DNA of 64,000 nucleotides from Pseudoalteromonas luteoviolacea (GCF_000814765.1 NZ_JWIC01000010.1:917706-981705); one strand, 5' to 3'. Numbered from the stretch's first letter, positions 1-9,609 are shown. Program-made: numbers and translations. The notes: generated by a model from the sequence alone, not told the origin.

Positions 1-441
1 CATCCATTGGTAATGAATTTGGTTTTGCACCACAGGCTGCTGCATTAATACCGGCTGTTGTACTGGGTTGTTCATCACTGGCGCATGCGCAACAGTCGTC
101 GCAGGTACACTGCTTGAAACCTCTGGCTGCGTTGTGTCTGGCTCAGCTTGAGTACTACCAGAAGCGGCTACAGCCATGTCTGCCTCTGCGTTCTCTGTAT
201 TTGTCTCAACCTTAGGTGCAGCTTCAGCAGCCACGTGTGTTTGTTCGATATCAGTTGATTGCACTGATTGACCAAGGAAATACCCTGCGCTCAGTGCACA
301 GACACTAATTAGCCCACCGCCTAAACCAAGACTTAAACGTCTATAAAATGCAACCTGTGCAGATTGACGTGCTTGTACATACTCTTGCTCAGATTTTGAT
401 TGTTGTTGTGATTGTTTTAATGCATTAACAAGATAAGACAT
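1..441 (-). CDS. gspB: General secretion pathway protein B-like (GspB), partial
   Basis: The frame is open from an ATG at 441 through the left window edge, giving the first 147 residues; the C-terminus lies outside. The protein begins MSYLVNALKQ, has a short basic cytoplasmic segment, one transmembrane helix at about residues 40-58 (glycine-rich, then SVCALSAGYFLG), and a long periplasmic Ala/Pro/Gln/Val-rich linker. This is the topology of GspB/ExeB, which with GspA helps place the type II secretion secretin in the envelope by reaching the peptidoglycan. It starts 9 bp after the stop of the GspA-like ATPase gene, so the two are almost certainly co-transcribed. The assignment rests on topology plus the neighbour; the conserved C-terminal domain is not visible here. 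Confidence 0.7.
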   Translation of the reverse strand, partial: MSYLVNALKQSQQQSKSEQEYVQARQSAQVAFYRRLSLGLGGGLISVCALSAGYFLGQSVQSTDIEQTHVAAEAAPKVETNTENAEADMAVAASGSTQAEPDTTQPEVSSSVPATTVAHAPVMNNPVQQPVLMQQPVVQNQIHYQWM

Positions 442-450
442 GACACACCA

Positions 451-1365
451 TTAAAAAATATATGAAAGACCAAAACCGCAGGCAAACATTGCGGCCACCC
501 AACCCGATACTAACATCGGCATATTGAGCTTTTTGGTTTGTTGTTCAGGGATTAAGTTCAGTGGCAACGCCTCTTTTGCGGCTTGCTGAGCTACCTGCTT
601 AGTCACCTCTTGCTGCTGAGCAGAATACGCACCCAATAAACATCTATCTGCCAATAGATTAATCAGCCTAGGGATCCCTGCGGTCACTTGATGAATATAG
701 GCAATCGACTCATTGCTAAAAAGGTGATTTTGACAGCCAGCTTTATTGAGACGATGTTTGATATAAGAGAATACTTGAGACTCTGTCAACGGCAGCAAGT
801 GATATCTCGCCGTGATCCTCTGTGCTAACTGACGCAACTCATTACGTTGTAATAGCTGCTGCAGTTCAGGCTGACCCACTAACACAATCTGTAATAACTT
901 TTTGTGATCCGTCTCTAAATTGGTCAATAAGCGAAGCTGCTCTAACACATCAGCCGCCAAATGTTGCGCCTCATCAATAATCAGCATGGTGTGGCCACCT
1001 TGCTCATGATTATCTAACAAACGTTTTTTGATCACATCGGTTAATGACTTGAGCGTTGCACCTTTCGCATCATATTCAATCTCTAATTCATCACAAATGC
1101 TGGCTAACAATTCCATTTCTGACAACGCTGGGTTTAACACAAACGCGACCTGCGTCGACTCAGGTAACTGCGCTAACATGCTGCGCGTCACGGTGGTTTT
1201 TCCTGTGCCTACTTCCCCTGTCAATAATACAAAGCCGCCGGCATCACCAAGTCCATAGGTTAAGTGTGCCAACGCTTCTTTGTGGCGATCACTTAAAAAT
1301 AGAAACTCAGGATTTGGCGCAATTGAAAACGGTTTTTCCGTTAACCCAAAATAGCGTAAATACAC
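451..1365 (-). CDS. gspA: ExeA/GspA-type AAA ATPase
   Basis: A 304-residue P-loop ATPase. The Walker A motif GEVGTGKTT is at about residues 50-58 and Walker B MLIIDEAQ at about 127-134. The N-terminal MYLRYFGLTEKPFSIAPNP motif is typical of the ExeA/MshM group. A single hydrophobic segment ends the chain (about 284-303), so it is probably anchored in the inner membrane with the ATPase in the cytoplasm. Full-length Aeromonas ExeA has a periplasmic peptidoglycan-binding domain after this helix; that part is missing, so this is the short form. GTG is the start codon, preceded by AAGAGA. It lies directly upstream of gspB, which favours a type II secretion role over MSHA pilus biogenesis, although MshM is a close paralogue. 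Confidence 0.8.
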   Translation of the reverse strand: MYLRYFGLTEKPFSIAPNPEFLFLSDRHKEALAHLTYGLGDAGGFVLLTGEVGTGKTTVTRSMLAQLPESTQVAFVLNPALSEMELLASICDELEIEYDAKGATLKSLTDVIKKRLLDNHEQGGHTMLIIDEAQHLAADVLEQLRLLTNLETDHKKLLQIVLVGQPELQQLLQRNELRQLAQRITARYHLLPLTESQVFSYIKHRLNKAGCQNHLFSNESIAYIHQVTAGIPRLINLLADRCLLGAYSAQQQEVTKQVAQQAAKEALPLNLIPEQQTKKLNMPMLVSGWVAAMFACGFGLSYIF

Positions 1366-1537
1366 GATCTGTCTCTTTATTGTTAGAATGCTGCCTATAA
1401 TGGCAAAAAATCACTTTAAGTTAAAACATTGTTTGCTTAATCAACACTGAATTTTTCACAATTTTGGGAACAAACATTTTAAACTCAAGATGATAATGCC
1501 ATAGTAAAACATGAAATAATGACGTATTAGGATAACT
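1366..1537. promoter_or_regulatory. Divergent promoter region gspA / cca
   Basis: This 172-bp AT-rich gap separates the minus-strand gspAB pair from plus-strand cca and must hold both promoters. An AGGA sequence at about 1529-1532 is a fair ribosome binding site for cca. No operator palindrome was recognised. Confidence 0.4.
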
Positions 1538-2647
1538 ATGAAGGTGTATTTGGTCGGTGGTGCCGTCAGAGATGAATTACTCGGCAGACCTATTTTAGAG
1601 CGAGACTATGTCGTCGTTGGCGCGACAATCAGGGATATGCTAAAACTAGGCTATCAGCAAGTTGGCAAAGACTTTCCAGTGTTTCTACACCCAGAAAGTA
1701 AAGATGAACACGCTTTAGCGCGCACTGAGCGCAAACAAGGGCAAGGCTATACCGGCTTTATTTGTGATTTTGCACCAACCATTACCTTAGAAGATGATCT
1801 GATCCGCCGAGATCTCACCGTCAACGCCATTGCACAAGATGATCAAGGCAATTTGATCGACCCCTACCATGGCCAAACCGATCTAAAGAATAAGATCTTA
1901 CGCCACGTCAGTGATGCCTTCAGCGAAGATCCTCTTAGGATCTTGCGTGTTGCAAGATTCGCCGCGCGCTATCACTACCTAGGATTTACCATAGCCGATG
2001 AAACCATGCAATTAATGACGAGTATGGTTCAAGCTGGTGAGCTTAATACCCTCACCAAGGAGCGAGTATGGATGGAAATTGAAAAATCACTCAAAGATGG
2101 CGCTATTCATATATTTTCCAGAGTGATTGCGGATCTGGATGCCCTACCATTTGTCACACCTTGGCAAACCAAGTGGGATCAACACAATGCTAATACATTG
2201 GCGGATCGGCTCAAACGCCTAGATCCACATAATGACACTTATTTGAGATCAGCGTTCAGTCTTTGGCAATATCAAGCGGATCTGAGCGAGTATAACCTCG
2301 AACAAGATCATAAGATCCCAAAAGCTTACGCTGACAGCTTACGTGATTTACAAGCAAATTTGCCTTTATTACAATCAGACGATTGGCAAGCAGACACCCT
2401 CATGACCATTCTAAATCAACTCGATGCATGGCGTCGTCCAGAACGATTAAGTGTCTTCATCAGCACAGTACGCGTCATTGATGACATCTGCGCCGCCAAA
2501 GCCCTTGTACTCAACAAGGCATATCAAGTAGCGAGTAATGTCAAAGCGAAAGAGGTCATTGAGTTAGGAGCAAAGGGGCCTGAAATCAAAGTAGAAATGG
2601 ATAAGCTTAAACTAAAACGCATTGCATGTTTATTCAGTAAGCAATAG
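1538..2647 (+). CDS. cca: CCA-adding tRNA nucleotidyltransferase
   Basis: Cca adds or repairs the 3'-terminal CCA of tRNAs using CTP and ATP without a template. The N-terminus shows the class II nucleotidyltransferase head: VGGAVRD at residues 6-12, the metal-binding ExD pair in ERD at 21-23, then RRDLTVNAIA near residues 93-102 and the EDPLRILRVARFAARY motif that precedes the neck helices. At 369 residues it lacks the C-terminal HD phosphohydrolase domain of the 412-residue E. coli enzyme; no HxxHD-type motif is present. It stands alone, divergent from gspA. Start chosen at the ATG preceded by AGGATAACT. Confidence 0.95.
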   Translation: MKVYLVGGAVRDELLGRPILERDYVVVGATIRDMLKLGYQQVGKDFPVFLHPESKDEHALARTERKQGQGYTGFICDFAPTITLEDDLIRRDLTVNAIAQDDQGNLIDPYHGQTDLKNKILRHVSDAFSEDPLRILRVARFAARYHYLGFTIADETMQLMTSMVQAGELNTLTKERVWMEIEKSLKDGAIHIFSRVIADLDALPFVTPWQTKWDQHNANTLADRLKRLDPHNDTYLRSAFSLWQYQADLSEYNLEQDHKIPKAYADSLRDLQANLPLLQSDDWQADTLMTILNQLDAWRRPERLSVFISTVRVIDDICAAKALVLNKAYQVASNVKAKEVIELGAKGPEIKVEMDKLKLKRIACLFSKQ

Positions 2648-2809
2648 ATTTCATCATTTTTGAATGACTCTCACACGAACTCATATATAAGCTCCCATGT
2701 ACCTTATATTCTCCCTAGCCAAGGTATATGGGTGCCATGACATCCATTTAATATCAAGGCTGTCATTTGGTGAGTGCTTGTAGAATCATCAATTTAACAG
2801 ACAAAAAAA

Positions 2810-2832
2810 GCAGCCACATAAAATGTGGCTGC
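2810..2832 (-). terminator. Rho-independent terminator of the FN3-type lipoprotein gene
   Basis: A perfect 10-bp stem (GCAGCCACAT / ATGTGGCTGC) with a 3-nt loop is followed on the minus strand by seven T residues. It lies 27 bp past the stop of the minus-strand lipoprotein gene. Confidence 0.9.
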
Positions 2833-2858
2833 GATAAAATAAGTTTTATAGCTGGCCA

Positions 2859-5291
2859 CTACCGAGCGGCATGTTGTACTCTAAGTTGATTAGAATTCAT
2901 TTCCCACATTACTGAAAATAAAGCGTCACGATTCCAACTACTCCCCACATAAAGAGGGGTTGAATATACTTTTATATTTTCATAATGCTGTAACTCCTCC
3001 TCTCTTACAAGCAGATCGCTATAATTGCGTCCTATAAGATAGCCATAGCCTTGATCAACAAAGAGCTCGATGTCGAAACCACTCCGAATTTGCATCGTAT
3101 TATTGAACTCGGTATTAAATACATAGTCTTCACTCATATGCGTAATCAGTGTCAGGTCAGAGTTTAATAACTCGAAGTAATGCACATTCATGTTAGTTTT
3201 ATCAATACCAGTGACAACAATGCCATTAGACAATGACACGGCTCCTTCAAGCGTATCGATTGAAATAACATCAGGGCTGATCCACTCATCTTTGAACTGT
3301 AAATCATTATTATAAAGTCTCACAACTAACTTGGATCCCACATGTGTTGCTACCGCAATGCCACCCGCTTGTTCTTCAGCGAGGTATTGAACATTAAATG
3401 GACTTCCCTCATGAGGTTCAATCAATACAACATTACTTATTTTTTGATCCTTTATTTCAGCGAGAAATTGATTATTGCTGTCTGCAAACTGACCCAATAC
3501 AAATACGCGCTTGACCGTTTTAATTCCACCCAATCCAAATACGGGCTCATACGTTTCAATAACATCTATAAAACGATAGTTGAGTGTACCGTCCACCAAT
3601 ACTGAAGAGGTATTTTCAGAAATAACATCACCATTGCTATCCAGTTCAACCATCAATCCTGAAAAATGACCATTGACAGCATTTATAGTGTGACCAACCG
3701 CAAATAAATCCTTGCCATAACGCGTTATTAGTTTAACCAATTGTTGATTATCAGAAAGTTCAAGAGATTTATTAACAACTTCTTCGCCTACCACATTGAC
3801 TTTAATGAACTGATTAGAGTTTTGCTTGGTATTGTCAGTAAAAATAACAAACTCATTTTTATTTAACTGAAAAACACTGGGTATAGGAGAGTTGGCATCT
3901 CTGATCTCCGGTATATCGATCGCAATATCAAATTTCCCAACCGAAAAGTCATAGGGAGCTGACCAGCCAGATGTATCGCCAGCAGTATCTACTTGCTGAA
4001 TTACTATCGTATACTCGCCTGCAGGCATTTTCTTTGAAAGAGAAGTACCGGACTGTGTATCATAACTAAAATATCTATATTTCTTATTGAAAATCCACGC
4101 AGTGTAGCTCGTTGCATTATCTTCAGAAGTCCACTCGAAATGAACAAGAAACGTTCCATCCAATGGTTCCGCTTTTACCGAACTCATAGAAGGAGGCAAA
4201 GGTTTAGGTAAATGCAGTGGTTTTTCAGAAGACCACAATGACTGATGACCATATTGATTTGTAATTGAAGCACGCCAGCTAAAATTACCCGGTTTTAATC
4301 CATCAAAGATGATTTTGTGATTTTCCTTTGTCGATGGACTGATACTCTCTGATAGTTCATTAACTAATGAAATATTCAATACCGTATCATCACCTAACTC
4401 TGTGTGTTCGAAAACAAGCTGATAGCCGTCTTTAGATTTAGTAAATACGGGATCTGAGAAAGCGGGTAAGCTTGGTGGCAATATTGAGATTTCAGTAGCA
4501 TCTGACCATGGACCAGCCCTGTTCTCTGAGTTAAAGGCTCTAAATCTGACTGAATAATTTCCTATAGCTAAATCAGGTAAGGTGGCTAATACGCCCGTGG
4601 TATTTACTTGTTTAGATTGACCATCCGTGTCCGTATATTCAATTTCGTAAGAAACAGCACCGTTGACAGCTACAACTTGTATAATGGCTTCATTTGTATC
4701 TTGTAAGGCTGAACCACCTACACTATTAAACTTTAGCAACTTAGCTATTTTTTCACTCATATTTACTGTAATGGCATCATCTAAAGTGTACGATTTACCA
4801 TCCTTTGTCATTGCTTTGACAGTAAGGGTCAATGAAGGAGAGTTTGCCCAAAAATAATTTTCCCAATCAAAAATCCAGGGAGCTTGCGTAAGCTTTTGCA
4901 CCTCTTCACCATCGACTAGTAGAATTAACTCTTGAACAAGTGAGCTTGGATCTGTGACATCAATCGAGATCTCTGTGTCGAGCTTTTCAATGTCTGCATT
5001 TTGCAACAGAGACAGCACTTTTAATTCAACTTGCTCAGAGCTAGATGACTGCCCAGCATTATTGTCCGTCTCAGTTGATGAGTCAGTTGATTTATCAGTT
5101 GATGTGTCAGTTGATTTATCAGTTGATGTGTCAGTTGATGTGTCAGTCGATGTGTCAGTCGATACTTCTGATACAACAGCCTGATTATCACTGTTTTGCA
5201 TCGTTTCTTTATTATCGTCAGAGCTACCACACCCCACTAATGTCATTCCAATCAACGTATATAAAAATAAGTTTTTCTTGAACGGGATCAT
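2859..5291 (-). CDS. Large lipoprotein with Thr/Ser-rich repeat linker and FN3-like domains
   Basis: About 810 residues from the ATG at 5291, which has GGAAG six bases upstream; the longer frame from 5303 would translate that Shine-Dalgarno. A lipoprotein signal peptide ends in the lipobox LVGC, so the protein is probably outer-membrane anchored. Then comes an acidic, low-complexity linker of repeated TSTD/KSTD units encoded by 12-bp tandem repeats. The middle part has several beta-sandwich segments that look like fibronectin type III modules (conserved W and SGWSAPYDF/GPWSDATEI-type endings). The C-terminal 350 residues are rich in beta strands and may form a propeller. No enzyme motif was seen. 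It has its own terminator and no operon partner. Function unknown; a surface-exposed binding role is inference. Confidence 0.75.
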   Translation of the reverse strand: MIPFKKNLFLYTLIGMTLVGCGSSDDNKETMQNSDNQAVVSEVSTDTSTDTSTDTSTDKSTDTSTDKSTDSSTETDNNAGQSSSSEQVELKVLSLLQNADIEKLDTEISIDVTDPSSLVQELILLVDGEEVQKLTQAPWIFDWENYFWANSPSLTLTVKAMTKDGKSYTLDDAITVNMSEKIAKLLKFNSVGGSALQDTNEAIIQVVAVNGAVSYEIEYTDTDGQSKQVNTTGVLATLPDLAIGNYSVRFRAFNSENRAGPWSDATEISILPPSLPAFSDPVFTKSKDGYQLVFEHTELGDDTVLNISLVNELSESISPSTKENHKIIFDGLKPGNFSWRASITNQYGHQSLWSSEKPLHLPKPLPPSMSSVKAEPLDGTFLVHFEWTSEDNATSYTAWIFNKKYRYFSYDTQSGTSLSKKMPAGEYTIVIQQVDTAGDTSGWSAPYDFSVGKFDIAIDIPEIRDANSPIPSVFQLNKNEFVIFTDNTKQNSNQFIKVNVVGEEVVNKSLELSDNQQLVKLITRYGKDLFAVGHTINAVNGHFSGLMVELDSNGDVISENTSSVLVDGTLNYRFIDVIETYEPVFGLGGIKTVKRVFVLGQFADSNNQFLAEIKDQKISNVVLIEPHEGSPFNVQYLAEEQAGGIAVATHVGSKLVVRLYNNDLQFKDEWISPDVISIDTLEGAVSLSNGIVVTGIDKTNMNVHYFELLNSDLTLITHMSEDYVFNTEFNNTMQIRSGFDIELFVDQGYGYLIGRNYSDLLVREEELQHYENIKVYSTPLYVGSSWNRDALFSVMWEMNSNQLRVQHAAR
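5071..5166 (-). repeat. 12-bp tandem repeat inside the lipoprotein gene
   Basis: Eight head-to-tail 12-bp units (plus-strand form TCAGTTGATGTG with variants ending TTA, GAG or ACT) lie in the linker-coding part. Each unit encodes four residues (T/K-S-T-D), so copy-number change alters linker length without shifting frame. Confidence 0.9.
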
Positions 5292-6667
5292 AATTTCTTC
5301 CATTTAATATCATGTTCAACACCGTACCTATTATAACAACACAAAAGCGATGTAAAAAAACAAATTATTTTAATTTTATAAAACGCCAAAAATAAAATAA
5401 AAAATGGCCTTGAAAAAGGTGAAAGTACTTTGCTTTTATTGTGTTATTTACAATTGCAGCATCAAGTGCATCATTCGAAAAAATCAGCCGTATAACGTAG
5501 ATTATGAACCATGGCTATCGGCAACTTAAAATCGAAACACTTTTGCTTCTTTTCATGATAGCACTTTATATTTGATTTATATCGTTATCCTTTACAGTCC
5601 TTGAGTCTGTTTCTACACAAGAGTACTGAGGTAATAGTCCTATTAAGCATTCATTTAGTCCTTGCGTCTATGAAGCATAAAGGGTGATAAAAAACCTATC
5701 ATTTATTTGCCACCTACTCATTTTTCACAACGAAATAAAAAACAAGTCGTTGAAATTTATAATCTTTTATATATCGCACTTAAAGCCTGAATTCAGATCA
5801 AGTATCTAGATCTGATTTCCATGTGGCCAACACAAACTTTTTTAGCCAGATATTTGATTAACTTAGTTAGAAATAAATCAGACCAGAATGACTAAACGAA
5901 AACATAAAGAACAGCCATCTTTATTCATTAAAAAATAATAAAAAAATAAGTAAATATTTAACCAACACAATCGCTTCCGGCAATAAAACCAGCAAATAAG
6001 ATTTAATTACCCCGTTAGTTATTAACACACGAAATCAATGATTAACTTCCACACCCACCGTCATAAAAAAATCGATTCTAATAAAAGAATTATAAACCTA
6101 AAACCCATCCATTCTTTTAGGTTTAGAAGGCATTGTTTCATAAACAATTGAACAACCACCTCCTTGTATGTTTAGGGAAAAGAAAATAATGCAACACAAT
6201 ATAACCAAGACAATTAACAACTGTTCTGCCTTAGATCAGACATTAATACAACGTGCAAATATTATTATTTAGCTCGACAACGAGGCTCTTCAACAATAAC
6301 AAACTGCTGAAAAACACGGCGTACGTGGCAGTTTAAATTAGACATTATCGAATCATTATCCTTGATTTCTCTGTACTAAATACCCAGATAGCCGGGTTGT
6401 TTTTGCCCAGAATGCGACTTCAAAGCAGCTCTTATCCAAGTTAATAACTATTCTTGCGTATATAGTGCACACGAGATCGAGCTTGGTGTCGCGCTGCCAC
6501 CACTGCCTTGACTAAATACTGGCACAACATCAAAGTTTCTATAGTGAATATACTGAATTTCCGTGATACGCGCTTGCTCAAGGGCTTTCAGCCTTCGGAA
6601 AAGTGTCAATTGAGCACACTTCTTGCTTAATTTATATACACCCCACATAACTGTAAGGATATAGGCT
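5292..6667. other. AT-rich gene-poor gap with inverted repeats
   Basis: Nearly 1.4 kb without a convincing gene. It contains a 6-bp inverted repeat CAGATC/GATCTG at 5794-5814 and a perfect 10-bp inverted repeat AAACCTAAAA/TTTTAGGTTT at 6094-6124 (11-nt loop, no T-run after it). A 27-codon frame begins with ATG at 6189 (MQHNITKTINN...) and ends at TAG 6272; the same frame continues with recognisably protein-like stretches broken by stops, so a decayed gene is possible. Nothing else was recognised. Confidence 0.4.
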
Positions 6668-7066
6668 ATGAAAATTGTTGGTTCACACACAGTATACTCT
6701 CCCTCAATAAACCAACCCGATACGTCGAACACGAAAGGTGGCAATTCTCTGCCGCCTAGTGAGACAGAACAAGCAAGCAGGGCAAATACAGTAGATATGA
6801 ATAACTTAGGATTAAATGAGCTCAATGCACTCATACAGTCAACGGGAGATGGCAGATTACTTTTTAGAATACCGCATAACACTTTTAAGTTGGTCAATGG
6901 TGAACTTCAAGGCTCACAATCCTCCAACTTTTTATCTCAAATTGAACAAGAAATCGCATTCGAGCAAAGTCAGGGTAAAGATACCAGCGAATTGGAGCAG
7001 TTTATGGAAATATTAAAAGGCTATCAAGGATACCCTCTCCAGCCTAGTATAGATGTTAAAGCTTAA
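6668..7066 (+). CDS. Hypothetical 132-residue hydrophilic protein
   Basis: Starts MKIVGSHTVYSPS at an ATG preceded by AAGGATATAGGCT, a good ribosome binding site. The first 45 residues are Ser/Thr/Pro/Asn-rich and probably disordered; the rest is helical, with the motifs LNELNALIQSTGDGRLLFRIP and FLSQIEQEIAFEQSQGKD. There is no signal peptide, membrane helix or cysteine, so it is likely cytoplasmic. It is convergent with the small secreted-protein gene, 12 bp away. I do not recognise a family. An opposing frame on the minus strand (6448-6897) overlaps it but lacks a ribosome site, and I regard it as a shadow. Confidence 0.55.
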   Translation: MKIVGSHTVYSPSINQPDTSNTKGGNSLPPSETEQASRANTVDMNNLGLNELNALIQSTGDGRLLFRIPHNTFKLVNGELQGSQSSNFLSQIEQEIAFEQSQGKDTSELEQFMEILKGYQGYPLQPSIDVKA

Positions 7067-7078
7067 CTAGATACAAAC

Positions 7079-7678
7079 TTAGTTAATGTAAATTGAATCG
7101 CTCCAGTAACCAAATGGTGACGCAATGGAGCTTGATGATACAGACAGCTGCCCATTTTGCGGACCAAAGAAATCATAATAATACAAAAAGCCAGTTACTG
7201 TTTGACCAACGCTACAATTGCTCAAATTACTCATCGAGCCACATAGGTTAACTGTTGAAGACGGGGCTTTACTCTGCCCTGCAAATGTTGCATTACCGGG
7301 ATTACCATATCCATACTGAATAACCGCTACTCTGATTTGGTTCCCACCATGATCTCGGCTGGTGGATGACTGGTTACTAGAAACGGTTTCAAAGCCAATA
7401 TTACTCGAGCCAACAGCATAGATCTCAAAATATTCTATACCGGAAGCTGGGCCCATGATATGAATATCCGAGGTCGAAAATTGTGCACTATCATTGTCGC
7501 CTGACAAGTCAATGTGTGACAAATCTAACGGGTTTTGCTTTTGAAAAGTATCAAACTCAAGTTGACTCGGCTGTTTAACTATCCCACCCTCAACATCAGC
7601 AGCAAATGAAAAAGCTGAAAGTAATACAGAGCTGGCAGCCAATACGGTTGTAAACACATTTTTTTTATTAAACATCAT
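7079..7678 (-). CDS. Small secreted protein, function unknown
   Basis: 199 residues. The first 27 form a clear Sec signal peptide with a cleavage site after AFSFA. The mature part is Ser/Gly/Asn-rich and mostly beta, and has only two cysteines, spaced NLCGSMSNLSNC, which could form a disulfide. It ends GYWSDSIYIN. AAGGAAATT precedes the first ATG (7678), and a second ATG follows at once. It is monocistronic. No enzymatic motif was found; export to periplasm or medium is inferred from the signal peptide. Confidence 0.6.
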   Translation of the reverse strand: MMFNKKNVFTTVLAASSVLLSAFSFAADVEGGIVKQPSQLEFDTFQKQNPLDLSHIDLSGDNDSAQFSTSDIHIMGPASGIEYFEIYAVGSSNIGFETVSSNQSSTSRDHGGNQIRVAVIQYGYGNPGNATFAGQSKAPSSTVNLCGSMSNLSNCSVGQTVTGFLYYYDFFGPQNGQLSVSSSSIASPFGYWSDSIYIN

Positions 7679-7957
7679 AATTTCCTTATTGTTAATTAAC
7701 CAATAAAAACCTTACAGACTGTTCATTATTTGTTCAAACCCATAAAAGGAAATCATTATTCAATATTTTATAAAAAGTGCAATGCCCTTAACAACATCAC
7801 AGCTTTCTTGCCTGATTAATTCCTAAAAAAGGGAAATCCACAGGTATTTACTGTTATTTTTATCGATTTAGAAGAAAATCAAAGAAGTGTATTACGAGGC
7901 CCTAAGAGTCTTCAAAAAAAGCCAGAAAAAGATAAAGTGCTGCGTCATTTTGCTACA
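7679..7957. other. Upstream region of the secreted-protein gene
   Basis: AT-rich gap between the small secreted-protein gene and the lpd terminator. It presumably contains the promoter of the former. I see no RNA gene, repeat or reading frame in it. Confidence 0.3.
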
Positions 7958-7960
7958 AAA

Positions 7961-7980
7961 AACCCGGCAATCGCCGGGTT
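7961..7980 (-). terminator. Terminator of the pyruvate dehydrogenase cluster
   Basis: AACCCGGC / GCCGGGTT with a 4-nt loop, followed on the minus strand by a T-run, 24 bp past the lpd stop. T/A runs on both sides could make it bidirectional. Confidence 0.92.
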
Positions 7981-8004
7981 TTTAAATTCAGTAAGAAGTA
8001 TTAA

Positions 8005-9429
8005 TTACTTCTTTTTAACTGCTTTTTTGTTTGGAAGGTCAGTGATTGAACCTTCGAAGATTTCAGCAGCTAGACCGATTGACTCGTTCAGTGTTGGGTG
8101 AGCGTGGATAGTCAGTGCCACGTCTTCTGCGTCTGCACCCATCTCTACCGCTAGGCCGATCTCACCAAGCATTTCACCTGCGTTGATACCAACCATTGCA
8201 CCACCGATAACGCGGCCTGACTCTTTATCAAAGATAAGCTTAGTTTGACCTTCAGTACGTGCTGAAGCAATTGCACGGCCAGATGCTGCCCACGGGAATA
8301 CCGCAGTTTCAATCTTAAGACCTTGCTCTTTCGCTTCTTTCTCAGTTACACCAACCCATGCAATTTCTGGATCTGTGTAAGCGATTGAAGGGATACACTT
8401 AGGATCGAAGTAGTGCTTCTTACCAGAGATAACTTCTGCAGCAACGTGTGCTTCGTGTACCGCTTTGTGCGCAAGCATAGGCTGACCAACGATGTCACCA
8501 ATCGCGAAGATATGGTCAACGTTTGTCTTCATTTGCTTGTCTGTGTTGATGAAGCCACGCTCATCAACTGCAACGCCCGCTTTGTCAGCGTCAAGTAGCT
8601 TACCGTTTGGTGTACGACCAACAGCAACCAATACTTTGTCGTAACGTACTTGTCCTTCAGGTGCTTGCTTACCTTCGAAAGAAACGTAAATACCGTCTTC
8701 TTTCGCTTCAACCGCAACTACTTTCGTAGAAAGCATTACGTTGAACTTGTTCTTAACGTACTTCTGGTAAACCTTGATGATGTCTTTGTCAGCAGCAGGT
8801 ACTAGCTGATCAGCAAATTCAACAACGTCGATGTCTGAACCTAGCGCACGGTAAACAGTACCCATCTCAAGACCGATGATACCACCACCTAGTACAAGTA
8901 GTTTGCCAGGCACGTCTTTAAGCTCAAGTGCACCAGTTGAATCAATGATACGCTCATCTTGTGGGATGAACGGAAGGCTGACTGGTTGTGAACCTGCTGC
9001 AATGATCGCGTTATCAAACGTCACTGTCTTAGTGCCGTCAGCGCCTTCAACTGCGATAGTGTTAGACCCTGTGAATTTACCGTAACCGTTAACTACGTTA
9101 ACTTTACGCATTTTAGACATACCAGCTAGGCCGCCAGTAAGTTGACCGATTACAGACTCTTTCCAAGTACGGATTTTATCTAAATCGATTTGTGGAGCAC
9201 CGAAAGTTACACCGTGAGAAGCCATTTCAGCTGCATCGTCGATAACCTTAGCGACGTGAAGAAGTGCTTTTGAAGGAATACAACCTACGTTCAAGCAAAC
9301 ACCACCTAGGGTATCGCGAGATTCAATCAATGTAACATCTAAACCTAGGTCTGCTGCACGGAATGCTGCAGAGTAACCACCAGGACCACCGCCTAGTACA
9401 ACAACTTGAGTTTTGATTTCGTTGCTCAT
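8005..9429 (-). CDS. lpd: Dihydrolipoamide dehydrogenase (E3)
   Basis: E3 re-oxidises dihydrolipoyl groups of the pyruvate dehydrogenase complex (and usually the 2-oxoglutarate dehydrogenase and glycine cleavage systems), passing electrons through FAD to NAD+. The 474-residue chain has the N-terminal FAD dinucleotide fold GGGPGGYSAAF, the redox-active disulfide in GGVCLNVGCIPSK, a second fold VLGGGIIGLEMG for NAD, and the catalytic His-Glu pair in HAHPTLNE near the C-terminus. AAGGTAATAAC precedes the ATG. It is the last gene of the aceE-aceF-lpd cluster, separated from aceF by 218 bp that contain a terminator-like hairpin, so it may also have its own promoter, as in E. coli. Confidence 0.97.
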   Translation of the reverse strand: MSNEIKTQVVVLGGGPGGYSAAFRAADLGLDVTLIESRDTLGGVCLNVGCIPSKALLHVAKVIDDAAEMASHGVTFGAPQIDLDKIRTWKESVIGQLTGGLAGMSKMRKVNVVNGYGKFTGSNTIAVEGADGTKTVTFDNAIIAAGSQPVSLPFIPQDERIIDSTGALELKDVPGKLLVLGGGIIGLEMGTVYRALGSDIDVVEFADQLVPAADKDIIKVYQKYVKNKFNVMLSTKVVAVEAKEDGIYVSFEGKQAPEGQVRYDKVLVAVGRTPNGKLLDADKAGVAVDERGFINTDKQMKTNVDHIFAIGDIVGQPMLAHKAVHEAHVAAEVISGKKHYFDPKCIPSIAYTDPEIAWVGVTEKEAKEQGLKIETAVFPWAASGRAIASARTEGQTKLIFDKESGRVIGGAMVGINAGEMLGEIGLAVEMGADAEDVALTIHAHPTLNESIGLAAEIFEGSITDLPNKKAVKKK

Positions 9430-9570
9430 GTTATTACCTTAACTATTATTCGAACGGGACTCTACTCAACTGAGTATCCGCACCCAATTTGCCTGCCGGT
9501 CGCCAAATTAGGGCAAATCCAACAGAGAGAGTTTTTTGTGCGCGAAAGTGTATCATTCGCACTCACTAAT

Positions 9571-9595
9571 GTCCCGTCCAATTATCAGACAGGAC
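9571..9595 (-). promoter_or_regulatory. Inverted repeat in the aceF-lpd gap
   Basis: Near-perfect 8-bp arms GTCCCGTC / GACAGGAC separated by 9 nt lie about 140 bp upstream of lpd. This could be an operator or an RNA hairpin in the leader of lpd; no known consensus was recognised. Confidence 0.3.
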
Positions 9596-9609
9596 ACTAA
9601 AAATACAAC

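Noticed and set aside
6448..6897. 149-codon minus-strand frame opposite the 132-residue gene
   Set aside because: No ribosome binding site, and the plus-strand gene has a better start and composition.
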